The translations under genes were made by a program, and so were the position numbers. A stretch of 64,000 nt of DNA from Romboutsia faecis. Its GTDB lineage: Bacteria > Bacillota > Clostridia > Peptostreptococcales > Peptostreptococcaceae. The notes under the pieces were generated by a model. The model searched no databases. It worked only from the letters and a program-made list of their open reading frames with translations, and was not told where the DNA came from. The stretch is from positions 62,001-126,000 of the forward strand of contig NZ_JACRWE010000001.1 of NCBI RefSeq assembly GCF_014323405.1. The letters run 5' to 3'. This document shows, piece by piece, positions 47,625 to 57,346 of the stretch. How positions within the stretch are numbered: position 1 is the stretch's first letter; each line of letters starts with the position of its first letter.

Positions 47625-48680
47625 TTAATATTTTTCAATTTCTTCTAATAATTCTTCAACTAGTTTATCGCCCTTTATCTTTCTTACTATCTCACCCTTT
47701 TTAAATAAAAGACCTTCTCCTTTTCCACCAGCTATACCAATATCAGCTTCTCTAGCTTCTCCTGGACCATTAACAGCACAACCCATTATTGCTACTGTTA
47801 TGTTTTTATTTATATCACTTATCTTACCTTCTACTTCATTTACTGTATTTATTAAATCTATATTACATCTTCCACAAGTAGGACAAGATATTACTTTTAT
47901 TTTATCATTTAATAAATCTAAACTTCTTAATATCTCTTTTCCCACGACTATTTCTTCTGTTGGGTCTCCAGTAAGAGATATTCTCATCGTATCTCCTATA
48001 CCTTTTAATAGTAATGTCCCAACACCTATAGAAGATTTTATAGTTCCTTTTTTAACACTTCCTGACTCTGTTATTCCTATGTGAAGTGGATAGTCTACTT
48101 TTTTAGAAATAAGTTCATAAGCTTCTAGTGTCTTGTAAATATCTGATGACTTTAGTGATATTACTATATTATAGAAATCTAAATCTTCTAGTATTTTAAT
48201 ATGTCCCAAAGCACTTTCAACTAGCGCTTCAGCTGTTGCTGAACCGTATTTAGCTAAAAGCTCTTTTTCTAAAGAACCTCCATTAACACCTATTCTTATT
48301 TTTAGGTTTCTTTCTTTACATTTTTCAACCACAGCCTTAACTTTTTCTATACTACCGATATTTCCAGGATTTATTCTAACTCCATCAACACCTTGTTCTA
48401 TAGCTTCTAATGCTAATCTATGGTCAAAATGTATATCTGCTATTACAGGTATATTTACACCTGCTTTTATTTTCCCTATATTTTTTGCAGCTTCCATATC
48501 AGGAACAGCTACTCTGACTATGTCACATCCTACAGCTTCTAATCTTTTTATCTGAGCTATAGTACTTTCAGCATTTCTTGTATCTGTTGTAGTCATTGAT
48601 TGAACGCTTATAGGATTATTACCTCCTATTTTAACATTTCCTACACTGACTTCTCTACTTACTCTTCTATTGTAACTCAT
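47625..48680 (-). CDS. ispG: 4-hydroxy-3-methylbut-2-enyl diphosphate synthase
   Basis: This is an iron-sulfur enzyme of the MEP isoprenoid pathway acting on methylerythritol cyclodiphosphate. The TIM-barrel part shows [25 protein letters not shown], and [10 protein letters not shown]. The 4Fe-4S ligands are in [11 protein letters not shown] (near 270) with a further Cys in [12 protein letters not shown]. The 351-residue length fits the short bacterial form. It is the last gene of dxr-rseP-ispG. Confidence 0.97.
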   Translation of the reverse strand: MSYNRRVSREVSVGNVKIGGNNPISVQSMTTTDTRNAESTIAQIKRLEAVGCDIVRVAVPDMEAAKNIGKIKAGVNIPVIADIHFDHRLALEAIEQGVDGVRINPGNIGSIEKVKAVVEKCKERNLKIRIGVNGGSLEKELLAKYGSATAEALVESALGHIKILEDLDFYNIVISLKSSDIYKTLEAYELISKKVDYPLHIGITESGSVKKGTIKSSIGVGTLLLKGIGDTMRISLTGDPTEEIVVGKEILRSLDLLNDKIKVISCPTCGRCNIDLINTVNEVEGKISDINKNITVAIMGCAVNGPGEAREADIGIAGGKGEGLLFKKGEIVRKIKGDKLVEELLEEIEKY

Positions 48681-48713
48681 AATATCACCTTTAATTTTCC
48701 AATCTTACGAATT

Positions 48714-49718
48714 TTAGAATAGTCTTAAAATGTCCTTATAAGTTATAAACACCATAAATAACATTAGAGCACCAAGTCCCACCATATTAATCATAGCTTC
48801 TTTATTAGGATCAATTTTCTTACCACCTCTTATTGCTTCTATAGCTAGCATAAGTAATCTTCCTCCATCTAGAGCAGGAAGTGGAACTAAGTTTATTATT
48901 CCTAAGTTTAAACTTATAACTGCTGCTATGTACATCACATTAATAATACCCACTTTAGCAGCTTGTGAAACTATATTTATAACCCCAAGAGGTCCTGTAA
49001 CAGAATTACCTACGCCACCAGGTACAGTTCCAGTAACTAATTGTCCTAAGAAAGTTACCATCTGAACTATCATGTCCCAAGTTGTAGCAAATGCATTTTT
49101 TATAGACGCAAATAGATTTCTTTCTACCTTAGTCTCTATACCTATTACATATCTTCCTTCAGCATTCTTTTCAGGTGTAACAGTAAGTTCTTCATTTTTT
49201 CCATTTCTATCTATAGAAAGTTTAAGTTCACTTCCATCAGATTCATTTAAACTCTGAATTACATCTTGCCAAGTTTTTACTTGTTCACCATTTACAGCTT
49301 CAATAGTATCTCCTACTCGTATTCCAGCTTGATATGCAGGTCCATTTTCTGCTACTCCAGCTAGAGTTGTTGTTTGATTACCCATAAATAAAAATATAGG
49401 TATAAATAATATTATAGTAAATATTATATTAAAAAATGGTCCAGCAAATATTACACTTGCTCTTTGAAGTATGCTCTTTTCACCAAAAGATCTAGGGTCT
49501 TTAGAATCCTCATCTTCACCCTCCATACTTACAAATCCACCTATTGGTAGTAATCTTATTGAATAATCCGTATCTTTTTTTATACTATATATCTTTGGTC
49601 CCATACCGATTGAAAATTCATGAACCTTTATCCCATTCATTTTTGCAAAAAGGAAATGACCTAGCTCATGTATAAATACAATTGCACTAAATAATAATAA
49701 GGCAACTATTATTGTCAT
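48714..49718 (-). CDS. rseP: RseP-type intramembrane zinc metalloprotease (site-2 protease)
   Basis: This membrane protease cleaves transmembrane substrates, including anti-sigma factors and signal-peptide remnants. The HExxH motif is IHELGH (HELGH at residues 17-21) in the first helix. A PDZ domain (about 110-185) includes AGIRVGDTIEAVNGEQV, and the second catalytic motif is NLVPLPALDGGRLL near 285. It has 334 residues and four helices. Its place between dxr and ispG is the usual one in Firmicutes. It could process the DUF4179 anti-sigma encoded at the left of the window, but nothing here shows that. Confidence 0.96.
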   Translation of the reverse strand: MTIIVALLLFSAIVFIHELGHFLFAKMNGIKVHEFSIGMGPKIYSIKKDTDYSIRLLPIGGFVSMEGEDEDSKDPRSFGEKSILQRASVIFAGPFFNIIFTIILFIPIFLFMGNQTTTLAGVAENGPAYQAGIRVGDTIEAVNGEQVKTWQDVIQSLNESDGSELKLSIDRNGKNEELTVTPEKNAEGRYVIGIETKVERNLFASIKNAFATTWDMIVQMVTFLGQLVTGTVPGGVGNSVTGPLGVINIVSQAAKVGIINVMYIAAVISLNLGIINLVPLPALDGGRLLMLAIEAIRGGKKIDPNKEAMINMVGLGALMLFMVFITYKDILRLF

Positions 49719-49730
49719 AATTTCACCATC

Positions 49731-50882
49731 CTACTTAATTGATTTTTTTACATACTCCCTAGCCCATCTATCTACTTCTAGTATTTCTTCTAATGTTGGG
49801 TCTTCTATACTATTATGAGCTTGTAAAGTTTTCTCTATGTAATATGGTATGTCATAGAAACCAATTTTATCCTCTAAAAATTCATTTACTAGAACTTCAT
49901 TAGCTGCATTTAAAACTGTACAATATGTCCCTCCCATTTTTAAACAATCAAATGCTAATTTTAAGCATGGGAATGTCTCTAAGTCTGGCTTTTCAAAAGT
50001 AAATTTAGAAAACTTAGCAAAATCTAGCCTTTCAAAGTCATTTAACATTCTATCTGGATATGTCAGTGCATATTGAATCGGAAGTCTCATATCTGGACAT
50101 CCCATTTGAGCAATTATAGAACTATCATTAAATTGTACCATTGAATGAATTATACTTTGCGGATGTACAACTACATCTATATCTTTATAATCTACATCAA
50201 ATAACCATTTAGCTTCTATAACTTCTAACCCTTTATTCATTAATGTAGAAGAATCTATACTTATTTTTCTCCCCATACTCCAGTTAGGATGTTTTAACGC
50301 TTCATTTTTAGTAACATTTAAAAGTTCCTCTTTACTCTTACCTCTAAATGGCCCTCCTGAAGCTGTTAATATTATTTTATCTATATTTTTATTCTTTTCT
50401 CCATTTAAACATTGAAAAATTGCACTATGTTCACTATCTACAGGAAGTATATCTACATTGTATTTTTTAGCTTCACCCATAACCAATTTTCCTGCTGTAA
50501 CTAATGTTTCTTTGTTTGCAAGTGCTATAGCTTTTCCATTTCTTATAGCACATAATGTAGGTACTAATCCTATCATTCCTACTATTGCAGTTAAAAGAAC
50601 ATCTATTTCATCTAGCGATGATATTGTTTTCAGACCTTCCATACCACTTAACACTTCTATATTTATATGACTTGGTATTCTTTCCTTTAAATTTTTCGTA
50701 CTAGCTTCATCATAAACCGCTACATACTTTGGTTTAAACTCTATTATTTGTTCTAGCAATAAATCCACACTACTATTTGCTGATATAGCAACTACTTTAA
50801 ACTTATCTGGATTTTTTCTTACAACATCTAGCGTTTGCGTCCCTATTGAACCAGTTGACCCCAATATTGATATTTTTTTCAT
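49731..50882 (-). CDS. dxr: 1-deoxy-D-xylulose 5-phosphate reductoisomerase
   Basis: This is the first committed enzyme of the MEP isoprenoid pathway, NADPH-dependent. The N-terminal Rossmann motif is [20 protein letters not shown]. The catalytic region has [29 protein letters not shown] (metal ligands Asp, Glu) and [18 protein letters not shown]. The 383-residue length is normal. AGAAAGG lies upstream. A terminator after cdsA suggests dxr has its own promoter in the 148-bp gap. Confidence 0.97.
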   Translation of the reverse strand: MKKISILGSTGSIGTQTLDVVRKNPDKFKVVAISANSSVDLLLEQIIEFKPKYVAVYDEASTKNLKERIPSHINIEVLSGMEGLKTISSLDEIDVLLTAIVGMIGLVPTLCAIRNGKAIALANKETLVTAGKLVMGEAKKYNVDILPVDSEHSAIFQCLNGEKNKNIDKIILTASGGPFRGKSKEELLNVTKNEALKHPNWSMGRKISIDSSTLMNKGLEVIEAKWLFDVDYKDIDVVVHPQSIIHSMVQFNDSSIIAQMGCPDMRLPIQYALTYPDRMLNDFERLDFAKFSKFTFEKPDLETFPCLKLAFDCLKMGGTYCTVLNAANEVLVNEFLEDKIGFYDIPYYIEKTLQAHNSIEDPTLEEILEVDRWAREYVKKSIK

Positions 50883-51011
50883 ATTAAATTGTTCCTTTCT
50901 AACATGATATTAAAACTATATTGTATTTTACTCTCTTTGTATTATACCATTATTAAATCTATTATTAACAATATTCATATAAATTTCACATACCATTATA
51001 CAAATAATTAA

Positions 51012-51032
51012 AGCTTCAGATAAACTGAAGCT
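51012..51032. terminator. Short hairpin at the end of cdsA
   Basis: AGCTTCAG and its exact complement flank a 5-base loop, followed by TTTAATTATTT on the minus strand. It overlaps the cdsA stop and separates the uppS-cdsA transcript from dxr. Confidence 0.65.
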
Positions 51033-51810
51033 ACTTAACAAAAAGATTTATTGCATTATATACAAATGGTGCAACCAATATAACACTATCAAATCTATCT
51101 AATATACCACCATGACCTGGTATTAATTTTCCATAATCTTTTATTCCTACATATCTTTTTATAGAAGATGCAAATAAATCCCCTAATTGTGCAACTATAC
51201 TTCCTATACTGCCTATAACAGTCATATGAACTAAGTCTAATTTAAATAAATATCCAAATAAAACACAGCATACTACGCTTCCTATTATACCTCCAATAGA
51301 TCCTTCTACTGTTTTTTTAGGACTTATCTTTGGTATTAGCTTATGTTTCCCAAATAAATATCCACTAAAATATGCAAATGTATCTGTTGCAAAAGATATT
51401 ATAAATATTAGCCATACATAAATTTTACCTAATTCAAAATTATTCATAGTTAAGACTATAAAATCCATAAATATTCCTATATACATAATTCCTAAAACCG
51501 TAATAGAAATATCTATTATATCATTTCTACAACTTAATAGATAAATAATCCCAATTAAGAATAATATAAAACCTAAAGAAAGTGTATAAGATATTGGTAG
51601 ATTAAAATAATTCTTTGCTCCCATATAAACAGCAAAAACATATCCTAACCAATATATTGGCTTTATACCTTTTTCATTAAAAGCTTTAAAAAATTCATGT
51701 AAAGCAATAGAAATTAATACTATTTCAGTTATATATAGAGGCAAGCCTCCATATAACATAATTCCAAGTAGTGGGACTAAAGCTAATGAAGCAATAATTC
51801 TTGTAAGCAT
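51031..51810 (-). CDS. cdsA: Phosphatidate cytidylyltransferase
   Basis: This integral membrane enzyme makes CDP-diacylglycerol for phospholipids. It has about eight helices over 259 residues. The C-terminal signature is KDYGKLIPGHGGILDRFDSVILVAPFVY, with the conserved PGHGGILDR-D. The start at 51808-51810 follows AAGGAG at 9 bases and puts helix 1 at the N terminus. A longer form beginning inside uppS would add 19 residues with no ribosome binding site. Confidence 0.95.
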   Translation of the reverse strand: MLTRIIASLALVPLLGIMLYGGLPLYITEIVLISIALHEFFKAFNEKGIKPIYWLGYVFAVYMGAKNYFNLPISYTLSLGFILFLIGIIYLLSCRNDIIDISITVLGIMYIGIFMDFIVLTMNNFELGKIYVWLIFIISFATDTFAYFSGYLFGKHKLIPKISPKKTVEGSIGGIIGSVVCCVLFGYLFKLDLVHMTVIGSIGSIVAQLGDLFASSIKRYVGIKDYGKLIPGHGGILDRFDSVILVAPFVYNAINLFVK

Positions 51811-51823
51811 ATAATTAATCTCC

Positions 51824-52558
51824 TTACTTAAGTCCTCCAAACCTTCTATCCCTATTTTGATAAACATATATTGCCTTTTGTAGTTCTTGCCTATTAAAAT
51901 CAGGCCAGTGTATGTCCGTGAAGTAAAACTCTGAATAAGCTAGTTCCCAAAGTAAGAAATTACTTAATCTTTGCTCTCCACTAGTTCTGATAAGTAAATC
52001 TGGGTCTGGAGTAGACTTTGTACTTAAATAGTTTTTTATAGTATCTTCATTTATACTATCTATATTTATTTTATCAGATTTACAATCTTTTACTATATCT
52101 AAAACTGCATTTGTTATATCAAATCTACTTCCATAATTTAGAGCTAAATTTAATGTAACTCCAGTATTATATTTTGTTAACTCTCTAGCTCTATCCAACT
52201 CGTTTATACACATCTCAGGTAATTTACTAATATCACCTATTGTTGTTATCTTAACATTATTTTTGTGTAACTCTCTTATTTCATTTTTTAGGTATGTTAC
52301 TAATAAATTCATAAGAGTATCTATCTCTATCTTAGGCCTTTTCCAATTTTCAGTTGAAAAAGCATACAATGTCAAGTATTTTATATTAAGTCTAGAACAT
52401 TCTTTGACAACTTCTCTTATAGTTTCCACTCCAGCCTTATGTCCAGCGGTTCTTGGAAGGAACCTTTTTTTAGCCCATCTCCCATTTCCATCCATTATTA
52501 TAGCTATATGAGTAGGTACATTTTCTAAATCTATATTATAAATTAATTCACTATTCAT
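51824..52558 (-). CDS. uppS: Undecaprenyl diphosphate synthase
   Basis: This cis-prenyltransferase makes the lipid carrier for cell-wall synthesis. The diphosphate-binding loop is IAIIMDGNGRWAKKR with the catalytic Asp, followed by GHKAGVETIREVVKEC, TLYAFSTENWKRP and DLLIRTSGEQRLSNFLLWELAYSE. The ATG at 52556-52558 follows GGAG at good spacing; a TTG four codons upstream is part of that site. A perfect 11-bp hairpin sits about 20 bp upstream. Confidence 0.97.
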   Translation of the reverse strand: MNSELIYNIDLENVPTHIAIIMDGNGRWAKKRFLPRTAGHKAGVETIREVVKECSRLNIKYLTLYAFSTENWKRPKIEIDTLMNLLVTYLKNEIRELHKNNVKITTIGDISKLPEMCINELDRARELTKYNTGVTLNLALNYGSRFDITNAVLDIVKDCKSDKINIDSINEDTIKNYLSTKSTPDPDLLIRTSGEQRLSNFLLWELAYSEFYFTDIHWPDFNRQELQKAIYVYQNRDRRFGGLK

Positions 52559-52577
52559 ATCTGACTCCAATATTGTT

Positions 52578-52602
52578 CTGACTCCTTAAAATAAGGAGTC
52601 AG
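52578..52602. promoter_or_regulatory. Perfect 11-bp hairpin upstream of uppS
   Basis: Arms CTGACTCCTTA and TAAGGAGTCAG with a 3-base loop cover the stop codon of the small upstream gene. The right arm in mRNA carries AAGGAGTCAG. GGAGTCAGA is repeated right after it as the real uppS ribosome binding site, so the element could pair alternately and tune uppS translation. There is no T run. Confidence 0.55.
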
Positions 52603-52789
52603 AAAAGTATGTGATTATTAACTCTACACTATCTTCTAATTCAGTTACTTTAATAACTTTAGGAATTATAAGTTTATCTTTATCTTTATTTCCTTGAATC
52701 GTCTTAATTGTATAGTTAATATTTTTGTCTTCAAAAAACTTTTTTACATCATCTACATGAAGGCCTAAAAGTTCATAGTATTTATTCAC
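52586..52789 (-). CDS. Small PASTA-like protein between frr and uppS
   Basis: This 67-residue protein starts with GTG 3 bp after the frr stop and has no strong ribosome binding site, suggesting translational coupling to frr. The sequence (LGLHVDDVKKFFEDKNINYTI then an alternating hydrophobic end SVELIITYFSD) follows the alpha-beta pattern of a single PASTA domain, but it has no signal or membrane segment. The family assignment is a pattern impression. Its conserved place among wall-lipid genes hints at a regulatory or binding role. Confidence 0.65.
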   Translation of the reverse strand: MNKYYELLGLHVDDVKKFFEDKNINYTIKTIQGNKDKDKLIIPKVIKVTELEDSVELIITYFSDSLF

Positions 52790-52792
52790 TTC

Positions 52793-53347
52793 TTATACCG
52801 CCATTATATCTGCTTCTTTAGCATCTACTAATGTATCTATTTCTTTAACATACTTATCAGTAGTTTTTTGAACATCTTCTTGAGCTTTCTTTAATTCATC
52901 AGCAGTTATTTCGCCATCTTTTTCCATCTTCTTAAATTTATCGTTAGCGTCTCTTCTTTCATTTCTTAATCTAACTTTAAATTCTTCTCCTACTTTATGA
53001 GCTTTCTTAGCTAATTCTTTTCTTCTTTCTTCTGTCAATGCTGGTACGTTTATTCTTATAACATCACCATCACTAGTTGGATTTAACCCTAAATCAGAGT
53101 TTCTTATAGCTTTTTCTATTTCAGACATCGCTGATTTATCCCAAGGACTTATCATTAAAGTTCTTGGTTCTGGAACAGATATAGCTCCTATTTGGTTTAT
53201 TGGAGTTGGAGTTCCATAGTAATCAACTCTTATTTTATCTAACATTTGAGGATTAGCTTTACCAGCTCTTATAGTTGTAAATTCAAATTTAAGTGCTTCT
53301 ATAGTCTTATCCATTTTTGCTTTTAATTCATTGTGTACTGTTTTCAT
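52793..53347 (-). CDS. frr: Ribosome recycling factor
   Basis: With EF-G this protein splits post-termination ribosomes. It has the RRF hallmark IRAGKANPQMLDKIRVDYYGTPTPINQIG near residues 27-55, the central VRINVPALTEERRKELAKKAH and the helical end. The 184-residue length is exact for the family. AAGGAGG precedes the ATG. It lies in the usual pyrH-frr-uppS-cdsA order. Confidence 0.98.
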   Translation of the reverse strand: MKTVHNELKAKMDKTIEALKFEFTTIRAGKANPQMLDKIRVDYYGTPTPINQIGAISVPEPRTLMISPWDKSAMSEIEKAIRNSDLGLNPTSDGDVIRINVPALTEERRKELAKKAHKVGEEFKVRLRNERRDANDKFKKMEKDGEITADELKKAQEDVQKTTDKYVKEIDTLVDAKEADIMAV

Positions 53348-53374
53348 TTTAGGTTTCCTCCTTTAATTTATATA

Positions 53375-54079
53375 TTATTTTACTATTGTACCTATATTTT
53401 CGCCCATTACTGCTCTTATTATATTCTCTGTTGAAAGTTCAAATACCTTTATTGGTATATTATTATCCATACATAAAGATGTAGCTGTTGAATCCATTAC
53501 TTTTAATTCTTTTTGTAAAACTTCTATATAGCTTAATTCTTCAAATTTCTTAGCATCAGCATGTACTTTTGGATCTTTGTCATATACAGCATCAACATTT
53601 TTTGCTAATAATATAACTTCTGCTTCCATTTCAGCTGCACGAAGAGCCGCTGTTGTATCAGTTGAGAAATATGGATTTCCTGTACCTGCACCAAATATTA
53701 CAACTCTATCTTTTTCTAAATGTCTAACTGCTCTTCTTCTTATATAAGGTTCTGCTACTTGTCTCATTTCTATAGCTGTTTGTACCCTTGTTTCCACACC
53801 TATATTTTCAAGTGCATCTTGAAGAGCCATAGAGTTCATTACTGTTGCAAGCATCCCGATGTAATCTGCAGTTGTTCTATCCATACCTTCAGATGTTCTT
53901 CCTCTCCAGAAGTTACCTCCGCCTACAACTACCGCTACTTCTACATCTATTTCTCTTAATTTTTTTATTCCAGCAGCTATGTCATTTACAACTTCGTTAT
54001 TTATGCCAAAGCCTTTTTCCCCTGATAAAGCTTCTCCGCTAAGCTTTAACAATACTCTTTTGTACATTGGTTTATCCAT
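53375..54079 (-). CDS. pyrH: Uridylate kinase (UMP kinase)
   Basis: It phosphorylates UMP to UDP and is a bacterial amino-acid-kinase-fold enzyme. Motifs are [16 protein letters not shown] (ATP site), [27 protein letters not shown] (UMP site), [23 protein letters not shown] and [12 protein letters not shown]. The 234-residue length is typical. A terminator between tsf and pyrH suggests partly separate transcription. Confidence 0.98.
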   Translation of the reverse strand: MDKPMYKRVLLKLSGEALSGEKGFGINNEVVNDIAAGIKKLREIDVEVAVVVGGGNFWRGRTSEGMDRTTADYIGMLATVMNSMALQDALENIGVETRVQTAIEMRQVAEPYIRRRAVRHLEKDRVVIFGAGTGNPYFSTDTTAALRAAEMEAEVILLAKNVDAVYDKDPKVHADAKKFEELSYIEVLQKELKVMDSTATSLCMDNNIPIKVFELSTENIIRAVMGENIGTIVK

Positions 54080-54141
54080 CAGAAATCCTCCTATTAAACT
54101 AATCCTAATCTATGTATTTTTATAATTTCTTACATTCCTAA

Positions 54142-54169
54142 AAAAGAGAACACGCAAGTGCTCTCTTTT
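54142..54169 (-). terminator. Intrinsic terminator after tsf
   Basis: AAAGAGAGCAC and GTGTTCTCTTT pair around TTGC, followed by TTT on the minus strand, just past the tsf stop. Confidence 0.85.
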
Positions 54170-54175
54170 GGTTAA

Positions 54176-55084
54176 TTACTTAAGTTGCTTAGCAACTTCT
54201 TCAGCAAAGTTTTCTTCTTTCTTTTCTATACCTTCACCAACTTCGAATCTTACAACTCTTCCTACTTCTATTTCAGTTCCAACTTTTTTAGCAGTTTCAG
54301 CAACTAATTGCTTAACTGTTAAGTCTCCGTTTTTAACGAAAGGTTGTTCTAAAAGACAAACTTCTTTTAATTGCTTTTCTAGTCTACCTTTTATCATCTT
54401 TTCAACTATGTTAGCTGGTTTTCCTTCATTTAAAGCTTGTTGAGTTAATATCTCAGTTTCATGAGCTATGTACTCAGGATCTACATCGTTTCTAGAAACG
54501 TATTTTGGATTCATTGCAGCAACTTGCATTGCTATATCTCTTCCCATAGATATAACTTCATCATTTTTAGCAGAAGTTAAAAGTTCAACAAGAACTCCTA
54601 TCTTTCCTCCACCATGTATGTAACCTGCTATTTGACCTTCAGTAGTAACTTTTTCAAATCTTCTTAAGTCTAATTTTTCACCTATCTTAGCAACTCTATC
54701 ATTTAAAACATCTTGTAATGCTTTACCTTCTTTGTGAGTTTCTGCTAATAAAGCAGCAACATCTTTAGCTTCTGACGCTAAAGCCATTTCAGCAGCATCC
54801 TTAACGAATACCTTGAAATCTTCGTTCTTAGCAACGAAATCTGTTTCTGAGTTTACTTCTACTACTACAGCTGAAGTATTGTCAGCGTTCATTTCTATAG
54901 CAACTAAACCTTCAGCAGCAACTCTGTCAGCTTTCTTAGCAGCTTTAGATAAACCTTTTTCTCTTAATATATCAACAGCTCTTTCCATGTTTCCTTCAGC
55001 TTCTTGTAAAGCTTTTTTACAGTCCATCATTCCAGCGCCAGTATTTTCTCTTAACTCTTTAACCATTTGTGCAGTTATAGCCAT
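54176..55084 (-). CDS. tsf: Translation elongation factor Ts
   Basis: This is the guanine-nucleotide exchange factor for EF-Tu. The N-terminal UBA-like region has VKELRENTGAGMMDCKKALQEAEGN. The core shows VVEVNSETDFVAKNEDF, the Asp-Phe contact with EF-Tu, and GGKIGVLVELL. The 302-residue length is normal. It follows rpsB with a hairpin in the 60-bp gap. Confidence 0.98.
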   Translation of the reverse strand: MAITAQMVKELRENTGAGMMDCKKALQEAEGNMERAVDILREKGLSKAAKKADRVAAEGLVAIEMNADNTSAVVVEVNSETDFVAKNEDFKVFVKDAAEMALASEAKDVAALLAETHKEGKALQDVLNDRVAKIGEKLDLRRFEKVTTEGQIAGYIHGGGKIGVLVELLTSAKNDEVISMGRDIAMQVAAMNPKYVSRNDVDPEYIAHETEILTQQALNEGKPANIVEKMIKGRLEKQLKEVCLLEQPFVKNGDLTVKQLVAETAKKVGTEIEVGRVVRFEVGEGIEKKEENFAEEVAKQLK

Positions 55085-55108
55085 TTTGAATTCCTCCTAT
55101 ATATTAGT

Positions 55109-55135
55109 AATGGTAAGGGAATGACCCTTACCATT
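55109..55135. other. Hairpin between rpsB and tsf
   Basis: AATGGTAAGGG and its perfect complement enclose a 5-base loop in the rpsB-tsf gap. No T run follows, so it is more likely an mRNA stability or attenuation element than a full terminator. Confidence 0.6.
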
Positions 55136-55144
55136 CATTTTTAA

Positions 55145-55867
55145 TTATTCTTGATCTTCAGATACTTCTTCAGCTTCGTCAGCTATTGCTTGTCTACCTT
55201 CTATTATAGCAGTTGCCATAGCACCAGTTATTAATTTAACAGCTCTTATAGCATCATCATTTCCTGGTATTGCGAAGTCTAATTCATCTGGATCACAGTT
55301 AGTATCTACTATACCTATTACTGGGATTCCTAATCTATGAGCTTCTTGTATAGCTATATTTTCTTTTCTTGGGTCTACTACAAATATAGCACCTGGTAAT
55401 TCAGGCATATCTTTTATACCATTTAAGTATTTTTCTAATTTTTCTTTTTCAGCTCTTAATTTTATAACTTCTTTCTTAGGAAGAACGTTGAATACACCTT
55501 CATTTTCCATTCTTTCTAAGTCTCTTAATTTATTTATTCTAGTTTGGATAGTTTTGTGGTTTGTTAACATTCCACCTAACCATCTTTCGTTAACATAGTA
55601 CATTCCACATCTTTCAGCTTCTTCTTTTATAGCTTCTTGAGCTTGTTTCTTAGTTCCTACGAATAAGATTGGCTTTCCAGTTTCAGCTATTTCTTTAGTG
55701 AATCTGTATGCTTCTTCTACTTTCTTAACAGTTTTTTGTAAATCTATTATATAGATTCCATTTCTTTCTGTGAAGATGAACTTAGCCATTTTAGGATTCC
55801 ATCTTCTAGTTTGATGTCCAAAGTGAACACCAGCTTCTAATAATTGTTTCATTGATATTACTGACAT
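55145..55867 (-). CDS. rpsB: 30S ribosomal protein S2
   Basis: This is a late-assembling small-subunit protein. S2 signatures are [57 protein letters not shown] and PIIGI-type [14 protein letters not shown]. It has 240 residues with an acidic tail. AAGGAGG precedes the ATG. A structured leader lies upstream and may mediate feedback by S2. Confidence 0.98.
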   Translation of the reverse strand: MSVISMKQLLEAGVHFGHQTRRWNPKMAKFIFTERNGIYIIDLQKTVKKVEEAYRFTKEIAETGKPILFVGTKKQAQEAIKEEAERCGMYYVNERWLGGMLTNHKTIQTRINKLRDLERMENEGVFNVLPKKEVIKLRAEKEKLEKYLNGIKDMPELPGAIFVVDPRKENIAIQEAHRLGIPVIGIVDTNCDPDELDFAIPGNDDAIRAVKLITGAMATAIIEGRQAIADEAEEVSEDQE

Positions 55868-55894
55868 TGCTTTACCTCCTTGGTTTTATACCTC

Positions 55895-55953
55895 CGGTGT
55901 GATCAACTCCCTAAAAAACCTCCTGTAGGCACCTTTTAAGGATCCCAACACCG
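55895..55953 (-). promoter_or_regulatory. Structured leader of rpsB, candidate ribosomal-protein autoregulatory RNA
   Basis: In the minus-strand RNA CGGUGU-UGG-GAUC (complement of 55941-55953) pairs with GAUC-ACACCG (55895-55904): ten pairs with a 3-base bulge. The enclosed loop contains CCUUAAAAGG and CCUACAGG segments. It lies 28-86 bases before rpsB. No known leader class is named with confidence. Confidence 0.55.
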
Positions 55954-56082
55954 TGTGTGATTATTTAGTATTTTATTTTTTCACCTCTAGTAGTATATCA
56001 TAGGCATTTATAAAATACAATATTTTTATTTATATATATTTTTTTAACATTTTATTAGAATTATGTCCATTTTTGTATTAAT

Positions 56083-57264
56083 TTACTCAAAGAATAATAT
56101 TTTAATTTTATTTATAATAGATGCGTTATCTACATCATTCGCACTTACTATATTTATGCTACCTAAAATCTCACCATTATCAGTGTAATATTTTATTACT
56201 CCTAATACATCTCCTTTTTTAACAGGATAAGTAATTTCTTTAAAAGTAACTTGAGACTTTAAGTTTTCTTCTTTATTTAATACTACATATAATTCATCTT
56301 CAGCTACTAAAACTACTTCTAAGTCATTTATTTTTTTTATATATTTTTTCCCTATTAACTCATCTTTTTCTATTACAGTTTTACTTTTAAAGTCTTTTTT
56401 AGCATGATTGAGTATAGATACAGCTGCAGAAATTCTTTTGTCCTTATGATTTGCACCTAATACCACACCAATTACTCTTCTATCTTTCTCATTATCTTCA
56501 TTTTTATTTATTTTCATAGAAAATGATAAGCAATATCCAGCGTTACCAGTATATCCTGTTTTTATTCCATCTACCTCTGGTATTATTCTAAGTAATGCAT
56601 TTGTGTTATTTTTTACAAATCCCCTTTGTGGATTTGAGTAAGTAGACATATCAGTAATTGATATAACCTGTTTTTCATAATTATCAAACATATATTTTGC
56701 TAAAGTTGATATATCCCTTGCTGTTGATATATTTTCCTTTGGCGGTGCTTTAGGGTCACTTAAGTTGTATATAGGTAATCCATTTGGATTTACAAAGCTG
56801 GTATTTGTCATACCAATTTCTTTTGCTTTTTTATTCATTCTTTCTACAAATGCTTTTTCATCTTTACAAATATGTTTTGCTATACCAATTGATGCGTCAT
56901 TACCTGATACTATCATCAGACCCTTCATAAGTTCAATTAAAGGAACTTCTTCTCCTACCTTCAGATGATAGCTTGACCCTTTCACTTTGGCTATATCTTT
57001 ATCAACTTTTATTATATCATTAGGGTTTACTTCTTTATTCTCTATTGCTTCTATAGCAATTAAGAATGTCATCATCTTACTTAAACTAGCTAAAGGTCTT
57101 TTTACATCAGGCTCCTTGTCATATAATACACGGCCAGTTTCTTGGTCTATTAGTATTGATGACTTTGAATACTTATCTACTTTATCTAAAGCATATATTG
57201 GTCTAGGAGTTACAAATGCTAAGATGATTGTAAGTATTAGTAGTTTTTGTGCTCCTTTTTTCAA
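56083..57264 (-). CDS. D-alanyl-D-alanine carboxypeptidase (DacF/PBP5-like)
   Basis: This is a low-molecular-weight penicillin-binding protein that trims the pentapeptide. A signal peptide (about 1-25) precedes the peptidase S11 domain. The nucleophile is Ser60 in ASLSKMM (SxxK), the second motif is SGNDASIG (SxN) and the third KTGYTGNAG (KTG). A C-terminal PBP5_C-like beta domain follows (about 290-380). TTG at 57262-57264 is the preferred start, with AAGGTGAG just upstream; a GTG three codons earlier overlaps that site. Its use in vegetative wall or spore cortex cannot be told apart here. Confidence 0.92.
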   Translation of the reverse strand: MKKGAQKLLILTIILAFVTPRPIYALDKVDKYSKSSILIDQETGRVLYDKEPDVKRPLASLSKMMTFLIAIEAIENKEVNPNDIIKVDKDIAKVKGSSYHLKVGEEVPLIELMKGLMIVSGNDASIGIAKHICKDEKAFVERMNKKAKEIGMTNTSFVNPNGLPIYNLSDPKAPPKENISTARDISTLAKYMFDNYEKQVISITDMSTYSNPQRGFVKNNTNALLRIIPEVDGIKTGYTGNAGYCLSFSMKINKNEDNEKDRRVIGVVLGANHKDKRISAAVSILNHAKKDFKSKTVIEKDELIGKKYIKKINDLEVVLVAEDELYVVLNKEENLKSQVTFKEITYPVKKGDVLGVIKYYTDNGEILGSINIVSANDVDNASIINKIKILFFE

Positions 57265-57346
57265 AATTCTCACCTTCTTGGATTATTAAGTATATCTTAT
57301 TTTTTTCCTTCTCGGTGAATTTTATATCTAGTAATTATTTACTAAC

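Noticed and set aside
54168..55124. Plus-strand frames opposite tsf
   Set aside because: They are antisense shadows of a clear EF-Ts gene with strong codon bias and have no ribosome binding sites.
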